Source of the DNA: Bog-950 sp044228435
GTDB taxonomy: Bacteria > Bacteroidota > Bacteroidia > Chitinophagales > LD1
Direction of reading: 5' to 3'
NCBI GenBank assembly: GCA_044228435.1
Contig: JBGAUW010000023.1
Location: 1-64,000 of the forward strand
DNA: 64,000 nt
The position numbers and the translations under genes are program-made. The notes beneath the pieces were generated by a model. It did not search any database and was not told the origin of the DNA. It saw only the letters and a list, made by a program, of their open reading frames with translations. Below are positions 9,505 through 18,039 of this stretch, in pieces. The stretch's first letter is position 1; each line of letters starts with the position of its first letter.

Positions 9505-10779
9505 ATGAATATTCTATTACTTGGTTCTGGCGGCCGCGAACACGCTTTTGCCTGGAAACTTACCCAAAGCCCCCTGTGTACCAAACTTTTTATTGCCCCC
9601 GGCAATGCCGGCACCAGCCAGCATGGACAAAATGTGGCTATAGAGGTAAACAATTTTGGCGCTATCGAGAAATTTGTGCTTGCAAATGAAGTGGGCCTGG
9701 TTGTAGTAGGCCCCGAAGACCCGCTGGTAAATGGCATATACGACTACTTTACCAATAACGAGGCCCTGAAAGCTATACCTGTAATAGGCCCTTCGAAAAA
9801 TGGGGCGCAATTAGAAGGTAGCAAGGCTTTTGCCAAGCAGTTTATGGTGCGCCACGGTATACCTACCGCCAATTACGGTGAGTTTACGCTGGATACTCTT
9901 GAAGATGGCTTTGACTTTATTGATGAACAAACCCCACCCATAGTTTTAAAGGCCGATGGCTTAGCTGCCGGTAAGGGCGTGCTTATTTGCGAAGAACACG
10001 GTGAGGCAAAAGATAGCCTGCGCGAAATGATTGAGCAGAGCAAGTTTGGCAAGGCCAGTAATAAAGTGGTTATAGAGGAGTTTTTGAAGGGCATTGAGTT
10101 TTCGGTGTTTGTGCTTACCGACGGCGTTAGTTATAAAATACTGCCCGAAGCGAAGGATTATAAGCGTATTGGAGAAGGCGATACAGGGTTGAATACCGGA
10201 GGTATGGGCTGTATTTCGCCGGTACCATTTGTAGATGCGGCGCTAATGCAAAAGGTAGAAGAGCGCGTAATTATACCTACCGTAGAAGGCCTTAAAAAGG
10301 ACAACATAGTGTATAAGGGCTTTATCTACATCGGCTTTATGAAAGTGGGTAACGAGCCTTACGTAATTGAATACAACTGCCGCATGGGCGACCCCGAAAC
10401 CGAAATAGTAATGCCACGCCTTAAAAATGACCTGGTAGAACTGTTGCTGGCCGTAGGTGATACCACGCTGCAGCAACATACCATTGAAATAGATGAGCGC
10501 GCTGCAGCCACCGTAATAGTAGCCAGCGGCGGCTACCCGGAAGACTACCAAAAAGGAAAGGAAATTACCGGCCTTGATAAGGTTAGGGACTCTATCGCCT
10601 TTCACGCGGGGACCAAAGCCGATGGCGACAAGATACTGACCAACGGAGGACGTGTTTTAGCAGTAACCTCTTATGGTAACAATATCCAAGAAGCCGTTGC
10701 AAAATCCAATACTGCTATTGAGCAGATAAATTTTGAGGGCAAGTATTACCGCAGAGATATTGGTTATGAGTTCAAGTAG
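9505..10779 (+). CDS. purD: phosphoribosylamine-glycine ligase (GAR synthetase)
   Basis: The enzyme performs step two of purine synthesis, joining glycine to phosphoribosylamine with ATP. The start is placed at ATG 9505 because MNILLLGSGGREHAFAWKL is the canonical PurD N-terminus; a further 14 codons upstream are open but not PurD-like. The protein has 424 residues, the usual length. The ATP-grasp domain includes KADGLAAGKGV and the metal-binding end EYNCRMGDPETE, and GLNTGGMGCISPVP is also diagnostic. A TACTTTCG box at 9475-9482 may be the -7 promoter element. It is monocistronic, ending at a very strong hairpin. purN lies about 24 kb away in the same window and is not in an operon with it. 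Confidence 0.97.
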   Translation: MNILLLGSGGREHAFAWKLTQSPLCTKLFIAPGNAGTSQHGQNVAIEVNNFGAIEKFVLANEVGLVVVGPEDPLVNGIYDYFTNNEALKAIPVIGPSKNGAQLEGSKAFAKQFMVRHGIPTANYGEFTLDTLEDGFDFIDEQTPPIVLKADGLAAGKGVLICEEHGEAKDSLREMIEQSKFGKASNKVVIEEFLKGIEFSVFVLTDGVSYKILPEAKDYKRIGEGDTGLNTGGMGCISPVPFVDAALMQKVEERVIIPTVEGLKKDNIVYKGFIYIGFMKVGNEPYVIEYNCRMGDPETEIVMPRLKNDLVELLLAVGDTTLQQHTIEIDERAAATVIVASGGYPEDYQKGKEITGLDKVRDSIAFHAGTKADGDKILTNGGRVLAVTSYGNNIQEAVAKSNTAIEQINFEGKYYRRDIGYEFK

Positions 10780-10798
10780 AGGAACAAGAGTCTTCCTT

Positions 10799-10838
10799 AA
10801 AACAGAAACAGCCCTCATTTGAGGGCTGTTTCTGTTTT
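10799..10838. terminator. bidirectional terminator, purD / T9SS gene
   Basis: A perfect 19-bp stem with a TT loop, A-rich at one foot and T-rich at the other, placed between the convergent purD and the minus-strand gene at 10854. Confidence 0.92.
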
Positions 10839-10853
10839 ATATCTTATGATATA

Positions 10854-11681
10854 TTACTCTACCGATATGCTTTTTGCAGCACGGCCGTTGGCAGTTCTTA
10901 CCTGAACTGTGTAAAGGCCTTTTGCAAACTGGCTAAGGTTGATAGTAGTGTTATATAAGCCCATTACATCAATGCGCTGATTGTAAACTACTCTGCCGGT
11001 TACATCTACCACGCTAACATCGCCGTTTACTCTGCCACCAGCATTCAGGCGTAGTTCGAAAACGCCATTGCTTGGGTTAGGGTAAACTGAAAGGCCTGCA
11101 TTTAACACGGCGCTAAAATCATTTATGCCGGTATTTACTGCCGGTTGAATACAAGGGTCGCCGGTTTCAATTACGTGCAGATAGTAATCGCCAAACGGAG
11201 AATACTGGTTCAGGTTACCTCTTTGCGGTGGTATAGCGCGGTCGAAGGCCTGGCCAAATGCATTGCCCTGTGCCCTTAACCAAACAGTACCATAAGCGGT
11301 AAGGTAATAAACGCCTACTGTATCGGTGGTAGTGCCTGTAAAATTTACGCAACCGTTGCTGCCGCCATACAATACCGGTGGAGCAAGAATGGCAGAAATA
11401 CCAACCGGTAAACCGGCTATTGAATCGATAATAACAGAATCTACCTTGAAGTATGCAGGTACAGTCCCCACAAAAGGAAGACTAAAAGTAGTATCGGCAC
11501 CCTCCTGAATTTTACCCTGAACGATTTGATTGAATGCAACACCTCTTTCAACACATGGCAGGCTATCGGCAGGTATATTTACACCTGGTGTAGTTTGTGC
11601 GGTAGAATCTACCACGCACTGCGCTGTAGCCGCGCCGGCAAAAAATACAAAAGCAACAATAAATGAAGAGAGCTTTTTCAT
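10854..11681 (-). CDS. T9SS cargo protein with one four-cysteine Ig-like module
   Basis: The protein has 275 residues. The signal peptide is MKKLSSFIVAFVFFAGAATAQ. Residues about 22-185 form one module marked by four cysteines: QCVVD, LPCVER, NGCVNF and GDPC. Between them are the strand motifs VDSVIIDSIAGLPVGIS and GTTTDTVGVYYLTAYG. The latter resemble putative Ig (He_PIG-like) domains. Residues about 195-275 are a T9SS type A sorting domain (VYPNPSNGVFEL, VVDVTGRVVY, FAKGLYTVQVR). It is a paralogue of the next gene, with almost the same sorting domain. Predicted to be exported by SecA and T9SS and displayed or released at the cell surface; binding partner unknown. Confidence 0.8.
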   Translation of the reverse strand: MKKLSSFIVAFVFFAGAATAQCVVDSTAQTTPGVNIPADSLPCVERGVAFNQIVQGKIQEGADTTFSLPFVGTVPAYFKVDSVIIDSIAGLPVGISAILAPPVLYGGSNGCVNFTGTTTDTVGVYYLTAYGTVWLRAQGNAFGQAFDRAIPPQRGNLNQYSPFGDYYLHVIETGDPCIQPAVNTGINDFSAVLNAGLSVYPNPSNGVFELRLNAGGRVNGDVSVVDVTGRVVYNQRIDVMGLYNTTINLSQFAKGLYTVQVRTANGRAAKSISVE

Positions 11682-11733
11682 TTCGTTTTTGGGATTTTTT
11701 TGTTTTTAAAATTAAATTCTGTGTTATCAACTA

Positions 11734-13026
11734 CTACTCAACCGAAATACTTTTAGAGGCATTGCCTTCGGCAGTGCGCACCTGCAGGGTGTAAAGGCCT
11801 TTGGCAAATTGCGAAAGATTAATGCTGTGGGTGTAAAGGCCTACCGCATCAATAGCTTCGGTAAATACTTTACGGCCGGTTACATCTAAAATAACCATAT
11901 CGCCTTTCAGCCTTCTGCCGGCATCTATACGCACATTAAATAAGCCATTGTTAGGATTAGGATATACGCGTATAAGCGAATTTAAATCGGCGCTAAAATC
12001 GCTGATGCCCGATGGTGCCGGACGGCAAGGGTCGCCCGGGTTAATTACATCCAGGAATAAATCAAACAAGCCGCCGCCTAAGCTTTGCAGGGTTGCAAAA
12101 TCAATAGTGGTATCGCCATCGAAAAACGGAGGGAAAGGCTGACCGTGTGCGGTAAACGTTCCGTTAAACGTAATAGGGTATCTGTCGGCAGGGTCGGTAG
12201 TAGTGCCTTCTAACAGGGCACAACCGTAAGAACCGCCATAAAATACACCGCCCGATGGGTTCGACTCGTAAGTTAAACCGGTAGGCAATCCGTTAACACC
12301 GGTAATTACCACCGAATCAACAGTTAATACAAAAGAAATTGGCGAGCCAAAATCCTGTAAATCGATAGATGTAGGTATTTTAATTTGAATAACCTGGCTG
12401 TAAGGCACTGTGCGCTCTACGCAAGGTATGCTATCGGGGCGCGGAGAAAAGAAAGCAGTGTTGCTGCTATCAATAGTGCAAGGCACAACAACCGGTGCCG
12501 GACGGCAAGGTGCGCCCTGGTTAATAACATCTACAGCCAGCGTAAACAAGCCACCAGGCAAGTTCTGCAGGCTTAAAGCGGTATCGGCCGGAAAGCCAAA
12601 ACCCTGTGGTATACCACTAACCCATACGGTACCATAAAGGCCCAAAGTATAAGTGCCTACGGTATCGGTAGTGGTGCCATATAAAAATGTGCAGCCATTA
12701 TCGCCGCCGTTAAAGTGACCTGTATAAGGGTTTAGTGCATAGTTAATACCGGTTGGCAGGTTTTTAATCGAATCTAATTGAATAGAATCGAGCTGAATTA
12801 CAAACAAGCCAGGGCCAAGGCCAAATGCCGGGCCCACATCCAATGAATCGGCCACATGCATTTGAACTACCTGCTGGTAGAACACAGTGCGCTCAATACA
12901 CGGTAAGCTGTCGGTTGCAGGCGAAAAAAACTTTGTGTTAGTGGTATCAATAGTGCACGTGGCGCCTGCAAAAACGGCCTGTGCACTGAACATTGCTACT
13001 ACCAGGAGGGTGTATAATTTTTTCAT
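11734..13026 (-). CDS. T9SS cargo protein with two four-cysteine Ig-like modules
   Basis: The protein has 430 residues. The signal peptide is MKKLYTLLVVAMFSAQAVFAG. Two copies of the same about 155-residue module follow (about 24-180 and 183-338). Each has the order CTID, PC(I/V)ER, (N/Y)GC and (A/D)PCRPAP, with LPTG(I/L) and GTTTD motifs between. Residues about 345-430 are a T9SS type A sorting domain (VYPNPNNGLFNV, ILDVTGRKVF, LSQFAKGLYTLQVRT). The gene at 10854 carries a single module of the same kind and lies 52 bases downstream, so this looks like tandem duplication with internal module gain. Both genes read the same way and may form an operon. Function unknown. Confidence 0.8.
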   Translation of the reverse strand: MKKLYTLLVVAMFSAQAVFAGATCTIDTTNTKFFSPATDSLPCIERTVFYQQVVQMHVADSLDVGPAFGLGPGLFVIQLDSIQLDSIKNLPTGINYALNPYTGHFNGGDNGCTFLYGTTTDTVGTYTLGLYGTVWVSGIPQGFGFPADTALSLQNLPGGLFTLAVDVINQGAPCRPAPVVVPCTIDSSNTAFFSPRPDSIPCVERTVPYSQVIQIKIPTSIDLQDFGSPISFVLTVDSVVITGVNGLPTGLTYESNPSGGVFYGGSYGCALLEGTTTDPADRYPITFNGTFTAHGQPFPPFFDGDTTIDFATLQSLGGGLFDLFLDVINPGDPCRPAPSGISDFSADLNSLIRVYPNPNNGLFNVRIDAGRRLKGDMVILDVTGRKVFTEAIDAVGLYTHSINLSQFAKGLYTLQVRTAEGNASKSISVE

Positions 13027-13092
13027 GCTTAATTTTTAGCGCGGTGAAGATAAAAAACTAAACCACTTTTTATTGGTTAATTAACGTGTTGC

Positions 13093-14493
13093 TTAATTTA
13101 ATTTGCCTACCATAGTTTTAGGGTCTACCCACTCATCAAACTGCTCGTTGGTTAAGTAACCAAGGTCTACTGCCGTTTGCTTAAGGGTTTTGCCTGTTTT
13201 ATGCGCTGTTTGGGCAATTTCGGCCGCCTTGTAATACCCTATTTTTGTATTAAGGGCCGTTACCAGCATTAGCGAGTTGTTCAGGTTGTTTTTAATATTC
13301 TCTTCAATAGGCTTAATACCTACGGCGCATTTATCGTTAAACGATACGCAAACATCGCCTATCAGGCGGGCGCTGTGTAAAAAGTTATAAATCATTACCG
13401 GTTTAAACACGTTTAGCTCAAAGTGGCCGGTGGCGCCGCCAATATTTATGGCCACATCGTTGCCTAAAACCTGCGCTGCCACCATCGTCATAGCCTCGCA
13501 TTGTGTAGGGTTAACCTTGCCAGGCATAATAGACGAGCCCGGCTCGTTATCGGGAATAAACAATTCGCCAATACCGCAACGGGGGCCGCTGCTAAGCAAG
13601 CGGATATCGTTACCTATTTTCATTAGCGAGCAGGCTACAGTTTTAAGGGCTCCGTGCGCCTCTACAATTGCATCGTGGGCGGCAAGGGCCTCAAATTTAT
13701 TTTCGGCAGTTACAAACGGCAGACCGGTTAAGGTGGCTATGTGCTTTGCTACGTTTACATCGTAGTTAGGCGGGGTATTTATACCCGTACCTACAGCGGT
13801 GCCACCAAGGGCTAACTCGCTAAGGTGGGCCAGGGTATTTTCGATAGCTTTAATGCCGTGGTTAAGTTGTGATACGTAGCCCGAGATTTCTTGCCCAAGG
13901 GTAAGGGGCGTAGCATCCATTAAGTGGGTGCGGCCAATTTTAACTATACCCATAAACTCCTTCGATTTAGCGGCCAGGGTATCGCGCAGTTTTTTAATGC
14001 CGGGCAGGGTAACCTCTACCAAAATTTTGTAGGCGGCAATGTGCATAGCCGTAGGGAAGGTATCGTTGCTGCTTTGCGATTTATTTACATCATCGTTCGG
14101 GTTCAGTTGTTTCTTTTCATCTAACAAGCTGCCACCCAACAATACGTGTGCGCGGTAGGCTACTACCTCGTTTACGTTCATATTGCTTTGAGTTCCCGAG
14201 CCTGTTTGCCAAACCACTAATGGAAACTGGTCGTCCAGCTTTCCGGCTAAAATTTCGTCGCACACCTTGCCTATCATCTCGCATTTTGCGGCCTCCAGCA
14301 CACCGGCATCGAGGTTAGTTAAGGCAGCCGCCTTTTTTAAATACGCAAAGGCGCGGATAATCTCTTTAGGCATACGGTTAATATCCTGCGCTATCTGAAA
14401 GTTTTCGATAGAGCGCTGGGTTTGTGCGCCCCAGTAAACATTGGCCGGCACTTCTACCACGCCCATTGTATCTTTTTCTTTTCTAAATTCCAT
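13093..14493 (-). CDS. fumC: class II fumarate hydratase
   Basis: The enzyme converts fumarate to malate in the citric acid cycle, in the cytoplasm. The protein has 466 residues, the standard length for FumC. The N-terminal region holds VWQTGSGTQSNMNVNEV; SGTQSN is the fumarase form, whereas aspartase has AGTSVN. The substrate-binding GRTHLMDATPLTLGQE stretch and the superfamily signature GSSIMPGKVNPTQ are intact. The 5' side has a TAAATTCG element (14531-14538, minus strand) that fits the -7 box. It is followed, 66 bases downstream, by the T9SS genes on the same strand, with no obvious terminator between. Confidence 0.96.
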   Translation of the reverse strand: MEFRKEKDTMGVVEVPANVYWGAQTQRSIENFQIAQDINRMPKEIIRAFAYLKKAAALTNLDAGVLEAAKCEMIGKVCDEILAGKLDDQFPLVVWQTGSGTQSNMNVNEVVAYRAHVLLGGSLLDEKKQLNPNDDVNKSQSSNDTFPTAMHIAAYKILVEVTLPGIKKLRDTLAAKSKEFMGIVKIGRTHLMDATPLTLGQEISGYVSQLNHGIKAIENTLAHLSELALGGTAVGTGINTPPNYDVNVAKHIATLTGLPFVTAENKFEALAAHDAIVEAHGALKTVACSLMKIGNDIRLLSSGPRCGIGELFIPDNEPGSSIMPGKVNPTQCEAMTMVAAQVLGNDVAINIGGATGHFELNVFKPVMIYNFLHSARLIGDVCVSFNDKCAVGIKPIEENIKNNLNNSLMLVTALNTKIGYYKAAEIAQTAHKTGKTLKQTAVDLGYLTNEQFDEWVDPKTMVGKLN

Positions 14494-14608
14494 AAAGGTA
14501 TTTTGTAAGTAGGTTTTAAATTATGCGGGGCGAATTTAAGAAGCTGTTTAGATTTATCTGAAAATTTGTTTATGGTTCTTTTCGGCTGCAACTGCGGCAG
14601 ATTTTCTT

Positions 14609-14997
14609 GCCAGAAATATTCCATTCTGGCTGCGAAAACCTTTCTTGTTTAGCTCTGCAAATTCTTAAATGATTGAATCGCAGAATGCTAAAGCATTTCG
14701 CCTGAAAATAACTCATAAACACACTTACCATACAAATCTAAACCGCTTCTAAACCTTGCCATCAACTTGAGCAACTGATTTATAGCAGGCGGTTTTACCG
14801 GCGCAAAGTGCGGGTCGTCCCTACGGGACTTAACACTGGATTTTATCTAATCCCCCGACTGAAGTCGGGGGCTACAAAACTGGCCGAGCCTACGGCTCTT
14901 AAAGACAACCCTTTTTCTTTCCTTTTTACCATTACTACCCTTTCAGGGTCGGTTTAAGTTTGCGCATCGTTGCCTATAAACCTGCCGTCTCCGGCAG
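14609..14997. repeat. cluster of short hairpin repeats in the fumC upstream spacer
   Basis: The 632-base spacer 14494-15125 has no gene but is dense in short inverted repeats: GCCAGAA/TTCTGGC (14609-14630), AATGCT/AGCATT (about 14686-14699), GTCCC-TAC-GGGAC (14817-14829), CCCCCGACT-GA-AGTCGGGGG (14852-14871), GAGCC-TAC-GGCTC (14886-14898), ACCCT-TTC-AGGGT (14937-14949) and CTGCCG-TCTC-CGGCAG (14982-14997). Two share a CC-TAC-GG core, also found at 16567-16635. They resemble the dispersed intergenic hairpins seen in many Bacteroidota genomes and may be REP-like elements or debris of mobile DNA. Confidence 0.65.
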
Positions 14998-15125
14998 TAG
15001 AATCAGATTCCGCTTTTTGTTTAAACTATTCCGTTGTCATGGAATTCTATTTTTTACTTCAATTTTTCATTGGTAAAATGCCAACTTTTCTACCAACCTT
15101 TTTGTCTACCTTTTTTGGCATTTTT

Positions 15126-15713
15126 TCAAGCGTTGTGCGGATTATTCATGCGGCTGGCGGGGACTAAATGTATTTCTTCTACTACATCCGAATCGTCCAT
15201 TAAAGGCTTTTGATAAATGCCGCGCATTTTGTTTAACTCGGCTATACAACTACGGCGCTGGGCAAAACTGGGCGGCACGGGCTTTTCTACCAGCTCTTTA
15301 TTAACTACTATGTATTTGGGTGCACTAACCGTGCCGCGGGCAATACGGCTTAATATTATTTTACATTCTGTAGCTGTCATTTCTTCATCGAGGCTGTAGC
15401 CATAGATATCGCCTTTTTTACGTGCTTCTTCGGCTTCTTTTTCAGCCCTTTCGCGCCGGGCACGCTTTTGCTTACCCGCAATTGTGTGAATTACGAAAGG
15501 GTAATCATCTTTCTTCTCCTCTTTTTCTACCGGCGGCGGAGGCGTAAACGACAGAAAAATCATTACCGCCGGCTGCTGCAAAAGCCGGTGCGCGTTCCGT
15601 TTACAGGTGTTACTGTTTTTGTTTTTGTAGGCCTTGCGGTAAGCCCCTGCGCCGCTTTCGCCTTCGGCTATTAAGCGGCAGAATTTTTTGCGTTTGGTGT
15701 TTAATCCTTTCAT
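15126..15713 (-). CDS. orphan phage terminase small-subunit-like protein
   Basis: The protein has 195 residues. Its N-terminal 50 residues (KRKKFCRLIAEGESGAGAYR, then KAY...KRNAHRLLQQPAVM) follow the pattern of the small terminase DNA-binding helix-turn-helix: a K-x-x-x-F-(C) start, a G-x-x-A-Y-(R/K)-KAY core and an RLL-x-x-PxV helix. Later, LNKMRGIYQKPL matches the K-(M/L)-x-G-(I/L)-Y segment common in these proteins. The middle is charged (KRARRERAEKEAEEARKK). No large terminase, portal or capsid gene is in the window, so it is either a prophage relic or a domesticated DNA-binding protein. The frame is intact. Hairpin-rich spacers lie on both sides. Confidence 0.55.
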   Translation of the reverse strand: MKGLNTKRKKFCRLIAEGESGAGAYRKAYKNKNSNTCKRNAHRLLQQPAVMIFLSFTPPPPVEKEEKKDDYPFVIHTIAGKQKRARRERAEKEAEEARKKGDIYGYSLDEEMTATECKIILSRIARGTVSAPKYIVVNKELVEKPVPPSFAQRRSCIAELNKMRGIYQKPLMDDSDVVEEIHLVPASRMNNPHNA

Positions 15714-16034
15714 AAGTTTGCTATTTAATAATACAAAAATATGAAATAATGTTTAATTAAAGAAATTAGAATAAATTCAATTTGCCTATTGAAAATGGCA
15801 TTTATTTGTAGTCTGATAGACTGGATTTGCGAAACTTAATCCAATAAGTCATAAAAAGGTATGAGAGCGACAATTGCGCAACTTTAGTGCTAAAGGCTAT
15901 GTATTCCAGGGCAGGGACTTAAGGGGCTATGGGGACATTGAAATGAAATAGCGAGGGCTTAAAGAAATGAGAGAGCCGCACCCAAATTTATAATACCGGT
16001 TGCAGCCGTAGCCATTTGTAACTAATTTCGTTGC
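15714..16034. other. AT-rich spacer without a gene
   Basis: A 321-base region between the divergent terminase-like gene and the small membrane protein gene. It has no supported ORF or RNA. Only short weak palindromes (for example GTCT-GAT-AGAC near 15816) and a promoter-like element at its right end can be pointed out. Confidence 0.5.
16000..16030 (+). promoter_or_regulatory. predicted Bacteroidota-type promoter, almost leaderless
   Basis: TTG at 16000-16002 is followed after 20 bases by TAATTTCG at 16023-16030. This fits the TTG-N19-21-TAnnTTTG scheme of the phylum with one change. The ATG at 16035 lies only four bases after the box, so transcription would begin at or next to the start codon. 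Confidence 0.45.
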
Positions 16035-16427
16035 ATGAATAAGCACTTGGCTAAACTTACATCCAAGCCAAGGGCCGTGTTTTTAATGGATGGGTCGGGG
16101 GCCATTTTGTCGGCCATATTATTATCGGTTATTGCCAAATTTAATACCGTGGTTGGCATGCCTCAAAACACGCTGTTGGTGCTGGTTGCCATAGCCTGTG
16201 TGTTTGCTACATACTCTTTGAGTTGCTATTTTTTTGCGGGTAAAAACTGGCGTCCCTTTTTAACGGGTATTGCCGCAGCTAATACTTTGTATTCGATACT
16301 TACCATTTCACTCTTGTTTTACCACCAACAGCAAATAACCGTGCCGGGGTTAGTGTATTTTGTAAATGAAGTTATAGTGCTGGGTGTGCTGGTTTTTATA
16401 GAGGTAAGAACTGTAAAGACTATTTAA
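16035..16427 (+). CDS. small four-helix membrane protein, unknown function
   Basis: The protein has 130 residues with about four hydrophobic helices (roughly 18-34, 44-66, 76-94 and 102-124). A short N-terminal tail carries a DGSGAILSA stretch at the start of the first helix. Similar short integral membrane proteins are frequent in Bacteroidota, but I know no function. It is preceded by a promoter-like box and followed by a hairpin-rich spacer, so it appears monocistronic. Confidence 0.65.
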   Translation: MNKHLAKLTSKPRAVFLMDGSGAILSAILLSVIAKFNTVVGMPQNTLLVLVAIACVFATYSLSCYFFAGKNWRPFLTGIAAANTLYSILTISLLFYHQQQITVPGLVYFVNEVIVLGVLVFIEVRTVKTI

Positions 16428-16542
16428 GTTTATGGGCGTGGTGTTATGCTAATGCATCTTATTCCAGCGCCAGTTTGAATCTACTTTTTCCATTGCTAAA
16501 AAAGCAGCATCTTAATAAGGGTGATCCGAGCGCATGAAAAGT

Positions 16543-16635
16543 TAAGGTAAAAACCTTAGAAGGTAGTTGCATACCTACGGCATGCAAAGGGGAACATACA
16601 TGGTATGCTACCAATATTTTATCCCTACGGGATAA
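16543..16635. repeat. second cluster of hairpin repeats with CC-TAC-GG core
   Basis: Three inverted repeats lie in 93 bases: TAAGGT-AAAA-ACCTTA (16543-16558), TTGCATACC-TAC-GGCATGCAA with one mismatch (16567-16587), and TTATCCC-TAC-GGGATAA (16619-16635). GCATACC (16569-16575) can also pair with GGTATGC (16602-16608). The TAC loop closed by CC/GG is shared with two hairpins at 14817 and 14886, so these are members of one repeat family. Confidence 0.65.
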
Positions 16636-16685
16636 TACTTATGCCCCACTTTTAATTAACCTTGTGCAACTAACAAAACCCACAC

Positions 16686-17834
16686 ATGCTTACTTACATT
16701 AATGAAGTTATTAGCCGCTTTGGCGGACGGTATTTTGGCAGCGAACAGGAAAAGCAGGCGCAGCTTTATACCGCCGAAGTTTTAAAAAAGTATTGCACTA
16801 CCGTAAAGGTAGAAGAGTTTAACAGCGCACTGGAGGCGCACTTTCAAGCTCTTAAAGGCTTTTGTATTGCCTATGTACTAGTGTTGGTATTGCTTAAAGT
16901 GAACGTGGTGGCAGCGGGTGTATTGGGTGCAGTTAACACGGTTCTGTTTGTGGGGCACTTTGTTACCTACCGGCACTGGCTCGATTTTTTGTTTGCCCAA
17001 AAACCCAGCTGGAATGTTATAGGCGATATTGAACCTACCGGCGAAGTAAAAACTACCCTGATAGTTGCAGGGCATATTGACAGCGTAAAGGAATTTAAGT
17101 GGTGGTATAAACTAAAACAAACCGGCGCTACCCTAACGGTTATTGCCTGCTTTGCAATTGTGTTGCTTGGTATATATGCCCTGCTAAACATTTTTATAAG
17201 TGCTGCCTGGTTCGGCTATGGCTGGTGGTTTTTTGCATTGCTTACACCGGCGCTAATTGTAATTTACGATATGCACGGAAAGGAACAGGTAGATGGGGCA
17301 TCGGATAACCTAACCGGTGTGGCTATGGCCGTAGAAATGGCTAAAGTATTTTCGGAGAAAAAACTGAAGCATACGCGCCTGCGCGTAATTAGCTTTGGCG
17401 CAGAGGAGAGCGGCCTGCGCGGTGCATGGGCTTATGCCCGCGCGCACAAACAGCAGTTGCTGCAAGAGAAGGCTTTTTTGTTTAACGTAGATACCATTAA
17501 AGATACCGAACACCTAACCATAGGCACCAACGAGGCCAATACGCTGGTGTTTTATAAAAAAGAACATGTGCAACTGGTAGCCGATGCGTTTAATGCTACT
17601 GGTGTGCCGGTAAAAAAACTGCCGCTGTTGGTAGGAGCTTCAGATGCCTCTGCTTTTCACATAGAGGGCATACCGGCGGTATGTATTATAGGTATGGACT
17701 CGGAAAAATTAGACCCAATTTACCATACCCGATTAGATACCATAGACAAGATAAACCCACAAGCGCTGGAGGCTATGAAAAAGGTGCTGATAAACTTTGT
17801 AGAGGCCTGGGATGGGGGGAAGACAGCCGGTTAG
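16686..17834 (+). CDS. membrane-anchored M28-family zinc exopeptidase
   Basis: The protein has 382 residues. The two-zinc ligand set of the M28 family is complete: His130 (AGHID), Asp207 (GASDNLTG), the catalytic pair Glu240-Glu241 (GAEESG), Asp269 (NVDT) and His347 (YHTRLDT). Unusually, about four membrane helices are present: a pair at roughly 57-95 and another pair at 150-195. The second pair lies between the first and second zinc ligands. An even number of crossings puts both halves of the active site on the same face. It is probably an aminopeptidase acting at the membrane; substrate unknown. A tandem 16-bp repeat follows the stop codon. Confidence 0.85.
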   Translation: MLTYINEVISRFGGRYFGSEQEKQAQLYTAEVLKKYCTTVKVEEFNSALEAHFQALKGFCIAYVLVLVLLKVNVVAAGVLGAVNTVLFVGHFVTYRHWLDFLFAQKPSWNVIGDIEPTGEVKTTLIVAGHIDSVKEFKWWYKLKQTGATLTVIACFAIVLLGIYALLNIFISAAWFGYGWWFFALLTPALIVIYDMHGKEQVDGASDNLTGVAMAVEMAKVFSEKKLKHTRLRVISFGAEESGLRGAWAYARAHKQQLLQEKAFLFNVDTIKDTEHLTIGTNEANTLVFYKKEHVQLVADAFNATGVPVKKLPLLVGASDASAFHIEGIPAVCIIGMDSEKLDPIYHTRLDTIDKINPQALEAMKKVLINFVEAWDGGKTAG

Positions 17835-17843
17835 TGTAGGAAG

Positions 17844-17923
17844 CAGGAAATCGGGAAATCAGGAAATCAGGAATACAGGAAATCAGGAATACAGGAAATC
17901 AGGAATACAGGAAATCAGGAATA
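17844..17923. repeat. 16-bp tandem repeat, five units
   Basis: Four perfect head-to-tail copies of CAGGAAATCAGGAATA occupy 17860-17923, preceded by one degenerate copy at 17844-17859. There are no spacers, so this is a minisatellite, not CRISPR. It lies directly after the M28 peptidase stop codon. Confidence 0.9.
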
Positions 17924-18039
17924 CGGTGATACGAAAAAAAAGAGAGTCGGGAAGAAGCTTCTCTTTTGGAATGGTTTAATTGCACCAATGTGCATACATA
18001 AGCATAACCATGGGTTGGTATTGTTTAGGGCCTCTGCTA

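Noticed and set aside
14494..15125. Insertion sequence or tRNA in the fumC upstream spacer
   Set aside because: No transposase-like frame, long terminal repeats or cloverleaf pattern could be seen; only short hairpins.
17844..17923. CRISPR array
   Set aside because: Units are 16 bp and directly abutting, with no spacers and no cas genes in the window.
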